DNA from: Agelas oroides
Lineage: Eukaryota; Porifera; Demospongiae; Agelasida; Agelasidae
DNA length: 64,000 bases
Assembly (NCBI GenBank): GCA_949130485.1
Contig: OX422184.1
Location: 21,847,506 to 21,911,505, forward strand
Direction: 5' to 3'
In this document: positions 57,644 to 64,000 of the stretch, piece after piece
Layout of the letters: each line of letters begins with the position of its first letter
Numbering within the stretch: the first letter of the stretch is position 1
Program-made: the position numbers and the translations under genes
Notes under the pieces: generated by a model
Told to the model about the DNA's origin: nothing
What the model saw: the letters and a program-made list of their open reading frames with translations, nothing else
Database searches by the model: none

Positions 57644-59608
57644 CTGCAGGGTGGACAATACAACCCACATGTTAATCAACAACATTCTTCTTAGCAACAA
57701 TCAATACTCGTTGTCTCTTACGGACTGTCACTAAGAACCACATTATTGATTATTGTGATATTCATTTGGTGTCTAGCAGAAATTGTTTACTGCTAACGTG
57801 GAGCTACTGGTAAACACAAGTGTACTAGGTGACCATCTTTTGTGGATGAATGTGAGAACACTTGAGTGTCCACTCCCTTCATTGGTGAACATGCAAGGTG
57901 CACTGCTCAATGGCAGGTCATTCACAAGACAACACTACTTGCAGACTGATTACCTTCTTCACTATCTACCACATTATACATACACGTGACTGTAAATGGA
58001 ACATTGTGGTGCGTAACTTCATTTGCCATGGTGATAACTACATCGTTTGGTCAACTGTAACTATCATTAATAGTTACTGTCAAATTTGTAACTAATGCAA
58101 GTTTATACCCTCACAATCCATTTGGCTATGCTGTGTAGTGATTCACATATACACACACTGCAGTACAAATTCATCTTATTACACATCTAGTATGGTACAT
58201 GACTGTCCTTGGTCTTCAAAAGCACCCTTAGTGGTATAAGTTGTCAGGAAATAGCAACCAACTATAAACATTGGTACAACCACCACTGACTTTAAATCTG
58301 TAAACATGGAAAACTGATCTACTGGTTCCAAGAAATGTGGTGATTTCATGCTCCTCCTAATCTGACTTGCTCTTGTTATCATGGAGGTTTCCACATGCTA
58401 AAAATCTACATAATTATAAGGAAACCTTATCAGCAACTGTTGAGTGTAAACAGAGTCAAGTACTTTAGAGTAGTGCACGATGCACTATATTAATTTACAG
58501 TGCTGCATAGCAACCAAAAGGTACTGCTATATCCCTAGCAACAATACTGCTGACCCTCTCCTCTGGTATCTCTCATGTAGTTAAGGCCTCAGTTGGCTTG
58601 ATGACAGCCTCATTCCAAGACCCATTCCAAAAATTGGTGAAAATGGGTCTGGTATCCACTGTTTGTGCATGTGCAATTAGTGTGTAAAGCTCACTTGAAA
58701 ACCACGTATGAATGTGTCAAATGACATACATCGGCTTTCATATTCAATATATTGGTAACAAGTGAGTGCTGCTCCCCTAGATCTTTCAACACACCTTCTA
58801 ACCCCAGTGCTTATCACTTGAACTGTGGTGTCAACGTAGGACAATTTTGACACCACAAATGTACGCTATAACTTTCTAACACAAATCATAACTAGCCAAA
58901 CCCATAAGCAGCCATATTTCCCTAGGAATGTATGTTTCAAAGATGCTTTCTTTTCAAGTTTCAACGTCGTTGCTCCACCTCAAATTTGCAAGAAGGCATA
59001 CAACGTGGCAGAATCCAGGTCTTACACACAAACAACCATTGTTAACATGCAGTGTACGATTAAATGTACGATACATGTACCTGAGTCTTATCCCAAATTC
59101 CCAGGGAAATTAAGCGCATGTGCAAACAGGCTAGCTCGACAATGATGTACTGAGCATAACATACTTGCACATGGTACCAGATGTCATGTAAGGGTGCTTT
59201 GTTTTACTGCTGTTTACACTTGCATGTATTACATCCAAATGCATTTGTAATCCAAGAAAATCATGGAATGTGGCTACACACTTCATGTGACTTCCAGGCA
59301 TAGAGTGTAGAGTGTAGTAAATGAAAAGTTGACATATTTGGATACTTTGAACAGCATCCTTTGGAAATGGTCTTGATTTTTATGGCATGATGGGTGCCTG
59401 GTGTTGGACTCCTGATTTGATATCTGATTACAGTTACAAAGTTTCATACAGCTTAACTGATTATACGTTACAGACGCAAATACACGTCACAGCAGCAGTT
59501 GAGTTTCATCACAGCCCGGTCTGTGGTTAGGTTGGGGCCTCCCCTAGTAATATGTTGGGTTTGGTCTAGAAGCCCTCAAGGAGAGGAGCATAGTGAAACC
59601 AAGAAGCC
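57644..59608. other. Intron or upstream sequence, S copy 2
   Basis: No further ankyrin exon on either strand. It aligns with 36534-38505, including short indels such as a 30-bp addition near 58965-58995. The short ORFs at 57783 and 58179 recur in S copy 1 (36673, 37099) only because of the duplication. Confidence 0.55.
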
Positions 59609-59803
59609 ATGATGGTTGTTGATCAGGTCGATCACAAAAGTGACTCATTCGCCACGTTTTCTTTCAACGCCTGTAACCAGAGATACAACGCTACCTACAA
59701 AGGTGCAGTGGACATTAGGCTTCATACCTATCAAATCAGTTCTGGGATTGCACCTCATTGTCAACAAGAAAAGCCAAAGACGCTACACACAACTATCCCA
59801 GAA
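59609..59803 (+). CDS. Candidate first exon on the opposite strand, S copy 2
   Basis: Equivalent of 38506-38700: 65 open codons from ATGATG to a donor gaa|gtaagc. Replacements relative to copy 1: A/S, K/N, H/Y, C/Y, A/V, L/P. The other + frame (59616-59807) is also open, so coding status is unproven. Confidence 0.3.
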
Positions 59804-60828
59804 GTAAGCGTTGCACACAAACCGGTACTGCTATGCTTCAGAACCACTTACACAGGTTAAAATTAACCTTGTAAAACATTTCTTCATCTTTTTTTTCCTT
59901 GGTCTGTAGAGTTCTGTTTCAGATCTCAGACGCTTGAAATTTTAGATAAAAGTTTTTATAATGGTTCACCTCATGTGACACCAAATTCCTGCATGTAAAG
60001 TTAAAGTACATTCCAATGAACTTAGCGTATAATCGGTTAAACTATCTTGTACACATGTTGAGTTCAAACTCTGGGAAGTAATCAGACCAATAAATGTTTA
60101 TACAAGGCATTACATGTACGTACAAGCAAACAAGATTTTCAAGACAAAAGTTTCTAATTCTTAGAGGTGAAGCCCTGCTATTTGTAAACACATTCAAGTG
60201 TTGGGAGGTACTTAGTGGTGTACTGTGTTACATACAAATGTTGATGCATAGCAAACAATATAGTGCTGATTAGCAACAACATTCCTGAACCTCACCTGTG
60301 AATAAACATACATTGGTCGTGAAACAAGGGTTCTGTCATATGCACACAACAGGGATAGGCAACATAATAGGAAACATTCTGTAACCCTTGCTAAGGTCAT
60401 GTGGATGCTCAAGCAGCTGAGTGGGATGGCAGACACAAACCCAGCTGAGGTTTGCGATGGAGACAATGGATGAAAATTGTACTTTGTATTAATTTGGATG
60501 ATCACATTTGACTGTGAACACATTAACACGGGATGCTAGGCGACTCAGATGAGCAAAATCTTGTGTGCACATTATTATGGACAGGTGTATCTGAACTTCA
60601 AATTCCAGAATATGCAGTTATTCACAGATGATTCCTTGCTGTGTATGGGAATAAAGTGATGTATACTACTGTAAATTGGGAAACGTTTGAGCTGTAAAAT
60701 TTCGCAGGTAACTTTTCGTGCTGAAATATTTTTATAGGCCGTCGTTTCTACAAAATTTCATATAACACTGAAAGCTTTACGTGAAGCATCAAGGCAAGCT
60801 CTGTGACAGATTCAACTGAGGATGAGCT

Positions 60829-61375
60829 TAGCCTCGTTCCCAGGCCCTGCACATTCGTCGCTTGCAGTACAAAATTCACGCAGAGGGCCTGGGCTCGTTC
60901 ATCACGTGATGCGTGCCGTAGCTTACATCATGAACCTTCTACTAGAATCAATGATGTCATAGATGAGCCTTGTTTACAGTTGAAAGAGGCCCCCCGAGAT
61001 CACAGTAATGGTTCACGTACGAACTTACCTAAGTGTTAAAAGTCTCGGCAGCGCAAGAGCACAAGCTGCCATGCTTAGCTGGATAGTAGACGTCTATATT
61101 CAGATACCTTGGCCACATCGTGTTACTAGGTCGACCCTGGATTTCGGCTCGTCTTCTTCAGCTCGAGTTGACTATTGTCGTCTATCGTACACGCGTGACC
61201 TCTTCCAGGTTCTTCCAACTCCATTTGTGGTTATCTCTGCAACACAGTGATTTTGCTATATCTGGTGTGACGTAAAATGACGCCTGCGGCATGCATCATG
61301 TGATGAACGAGCCCAGCCCTCTGCACGAATTTCGTACTGCAAGCGACGAACGCGCAGGACCTGGGAACGAGGCTA
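60829..61375. mobile_element. 547-bp MITE with proven 9-bp target duplication
   Basis: The ends tagcctcgttcccaggcc and gacctgggaacgaggcta are flanked by GGATGAGCT at 60820-60828 and 61376-61384. The paralogous B unit 1 has one GGATGAGCT and no insert (near 39759). The subterminal 'gtcgcttgcagta' is mirrored as tactgcaagcgac. The ORFs at 60803 and 61008 are inside the element. Confidence 0.93.
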
Positions 61376-62529
61376 GGATGAGCTACCTCTGGCCAAAGAC
61401 TATATAGCTGCATTTGTGCCTACCGTTATGTACGTACCTTGATTGCAATCACTTGTGAAGGCAGACAAAATCCCTTGGGCAGATGCTTCAAAAGCAACAT
61501 CTAAATGAACATACTACACTAGCACTGCTGCCTCAATCTGATTCATTTGTACCCTGAACTTCTGAGCCCAGCACTCAACTTTGCTGGTAGTAGTACTTAC
61601 CCTGCAGGCAAGTCAGAAACCTGAGATTTACATATTTGTGTAGCAAACAATCCTTGTTTTATAAAATTAGCCATGAGTTTGATTTTCGTTGCTATCTACG
61701 ACCACAATAATATTGTAATGCTGAAATTTTCCCAATTTACCATAGTTCATAAATGTTATTGTGTTTACATATAGGTGCAAGAAATGGTCTAGACACTTCA
61801 TAAATTTGTAATGGTGTGGACATAATAATAATGTGTACTGTACAAAGCAACGTAATTGATATCACTATGCATTGTATATAGCCGTTGCCTATCTCCATTG
61901 TGAATATTATCTATACTTCCATCTTATTAACGCGCTTCAGAGCAGCTCTGCTATACCAAATACCATGCTACAATGCTTATGCATATGATAAATATGACGT
62001 GATTTTTCAGGGTAGGTACGTAGGTAGAAACATGGTGAGGCTGATGGGGCTAACTGGTAGAGGAGAGAGACTGGTGGTAAAAGGTAAGGGGAAGGGCTAG
62101 GGTAAACACTACTAGTACTATGCAGCATGCATGGAGTTACGGACTCAGCTGTTCTAAGAATTAAGTACGGGCATTTTGCCATCATTCTGTGTCTTCAGGG
62201 ACTATGAAGTTATAAAATTGTCACAAGGGATTCAGGTGATGACGGTTGGTTCCTTGACAAGAAAAGCAAGGCAAATGTTGGGGGATTCTGACTTTATCTT
62301 TCTGATGTAGCGGTGAACAATATGAACAGTGGAGATTAGTTCAGGAAATTGAAGAACTAAACGTTTCACATCACATCTACAAATCCACAGTGATACACAA
62401 CAGTAGCTAGCTAGCTAGCTCGTGAATCCATAGCACTACATGCTACAACTATCATGATTCACTCTTTTGAAAAAGGACCTAGGCAGTTTAGATTAACTTT
62501 GCTAGATAGTATAGCTTTATAGCTCTGCG

Positions 62530-62770
62530 TAGATGGTTTTCATGGGGCATGGCTTCACTTCCGGAGGGCAAGAGTCGGGGTCTGTGTTTAGTGCAGTTAC
62601 GTGCAAAACACAGGCTAGTAAGCGCTACATCAAGTCCCTACCATTAGTACATAAAAGATAAAAGAAGCTGCTTCTCTCAAAGTGAGAGGTCCGCTGTACA
62701 GCTGCCTCTTGATCGCACGTTTGCCCTCCGGAAGAAGGATGCTTAATTGACATTTGGAAACCATCTATAG
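62530..62770. mobile_element. MITE family C, second copy
   Basis: Inverted orientation relative to 5440-5681. The ends tagatggttttcatgg and ggaaaccatctatag match, with cttccggagggcaa inside. Confidence 0.85.
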
Positions 62771-62944
62771 GCAATGAGCTATGGGGTAGCTATTAGTGTG
62801 TATATACAGCACTGTGATTTTGCTGGCTATCAACTTTGTGTAGTGCTGTACATTTCCCAGCTAGCTATATATATAGGCACAACAAGCGTCAATACATGCA
62901 GCAATATCCAAGTACTGAACTACAACTGAGAAGCTTGGACTCAC

Positions 62945-62999
62945 CCTATCTCTGGCTGGAGGAAGTTAGCCCTCAGGCATGTCAGTAGCTGTACCTTGA
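62945..62999 (-). CDS. Candidate 55-nt exon, S copy 2
   Basis: Equivalent of 46613-46667. Acceptor tgctggcccctag, donor g|gtgagt, frame KVQLLTCLRANFLQPEI. Splice sites and frame are kept, with replacements V/L and F/S. No partner exon found. Confidence 0.25.
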
Positions 63000-63349
63000 C
63001 TAGGGGCCAGCAGGAGAGCCAAACAAGACTAACTAACTCAACATTTTATCGAGTTTGAGGAAGACTAGAAATTTGTAAATAAATGAACAGCAGCTGTACT
63101 TTGCAGCTGCTATGAGTTTGTGGAGCCATGGTAATTGTTCACAGTATCATTTGTCCATGTATGGTTGTTCTATGCACGTAAAGAACAGAACCACGCCTGT
63201 GTCATGTATGGCCTGGAAGGGAGACTGATGCATGGAACAGCTCGTTGTTTGGTAGACTCGAGTCTGATCAACGCAAAGTTTGTGAGTTACAATGATCGGG
63301 CACTTGCCCCCTTCACGTCTACCCTGACATCATGCACGTGACTCTTTCT

Positions 63350-63422
63350 CCCAGGCCTTCCCCTGTTTTTATACTTCAAGCGATCAAAAACTGGAGGCAG
63401 GAACAGCCTGGGAACGAGGCTA
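63350..63422. mobile_element. Short TAGCCTC-family MITE
   Basis: tctcccaggccttcccct at the left and ggaacagcctgggaacgaggcta at the right, with 'atcaaaaactggagg' inside. The left end is truncated. A similar arrangement occurs at 12312-12394. Confidence 0.65.
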
Positions 63423-63496
63423 AATGAAACATGCGTGGATTTGTACACTGATGCATACAATGGGTAGATCTTTGCATGAATTGTACATGTACCACA

Positions 63497-63880
63497 ATCT
63501 CTCAAAAATAGGCCCACCCTCGAAAATAAGCCCACCCCCTTTTTGAATAAAGTTGTTGCAAAGGGTCCTTTTCTCCCGATAGTACCCCTACCCATTTATG
63601 CTGTAGTACATGCATTTAGGGCAAGCAAGAAGCACCAAAGAAGCAGTAGTGTGTAAGAGGAGGGACTAACAAATGAAGGCAGATACCATTTGCTGTTGTT
63701 GCATAAGTAAGTGCATGCATTGCAGAATCACTACATGCATACATAACTAGGACTAACTGCGAGGGAGGTGGGTGTATTTTTCGAGAGAAATATCACAACT
63801 CTTGAAAATACGCCCAACCTCCTTATTGAGGAGCCACTTAAGTTCATTGCCCATGGGCGTATTTTTGAGAGATTATAGTA
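63497..63880. repeat. Dispersed repeat, copy at the right edge
   Basis: Same family as 17630-18000. Begins ctctcaaaaataggcccacc and ends ggcgtatttttgagag, so the outer about 10 bp are inverted. The last 120 bases of the window hold nothing recognisable. Confidence 0.75.
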
Positions 63881-64000
63881 TTATGCAGCATACATGCACA
63901 GATCTATAATTCCATGAACATTAATGCAATGGATGTGGAATTACTCGAATGTACAACACATTGTCCAGACTATATGTAGTGTAATTGGAAGCATGATTAA

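Larger units (their letters stand above)
49577..63640. repeat. Segmental duplication S, copy 2 (14 kb)
   Basis: Matches 31072-47130. Extra here: a TA-flanked MITE (50007-50467), the Helitron-like insert (52791-54550), a MITE at 60829-61375 and family C at 62530-62770. Missing here: one B unit with the exon 41425. The intron portions I compared differ by about 2-3%. Confidence 0.88.

Noticed and set aside
1..64000. tRNA, rRNA, retroviral or LINE coding regions
   Set aside because: I looked for such signatures (reverse transcriptase, integrase, tRNA stems) and saw none; the mobile DNA here is non-autonomous.

Overview
The window looks like animal nuclear DNA, most likely from a sponge (inference). 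It is rich in introns, has very short exons with GT/AG junctions, carries many small inverted-repeat transposons, and contains a basic YWxNPExKRASS-type peptide-repeat ORF of a kind I associate with sponge gene sets. I saw no bacterial operons, tRNA, rRNA or CRISPR array.

Two convergent split genes can be supported. On the + strand, a gene ends at 14131. Eight exons from 9453 to 14131 join with matching phases at all seven junctions; weaker candidate exons lie at 3793-3849, 4018-4087 and 1928-1993. I do not recognise its product. On the - strand, an ankyrin-repeat gene runs from at least 57643 down to its stop at 14358. Twelve exons of 96-102 nt each encode one whole ankyrin repeat, and a degenerate repeat exon and a 55-codon tail exon follow. 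All exon junctions are phase 0, so units can be added or lost without breaking the frame. About 488 codons are visible. The 5' end was not found and may lie beyond the right edge.

Region by region: 1-9450 is mostly repeats, including a 2.9-kb element with inverted arms of about 0.6 kb, other MITEs and a (CA)n tract. 9450-14131 is the + gene with MITEs in its introns. 14358-20051 holds the compact 3' end of the ankyrin gene. 19715-27602 contains a direct duplication that doubled one ankyrin exon. 31072-47130 was duplicated to about 49577-63640, copying two more ankyrin exons; the second copy lacks about 4.2 kb, consistent with unequal recombination between two internal direct repeats (B1 and B2).

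The observations most worth checking are: (1) the paralogous ankyrin exons 36435-36533 and 57545-57643 differ at 19 of 99 sites with 12 amino-acid replacements, while the flanking intron differs by only about 2%; (2) two insertions (42248-43429 and 52791-54550) share a foldback 5' end, a CATCCCTACATA-plus-hairpin 3' end and an A^T target without target duplication, as in Helitron-like elements, and both carry gene-like fragments; (3) a MITE family with TAGCCTCGTTCCCAGG ends makes 9-bp target duplications, one of them proven by an empty paralogous site.
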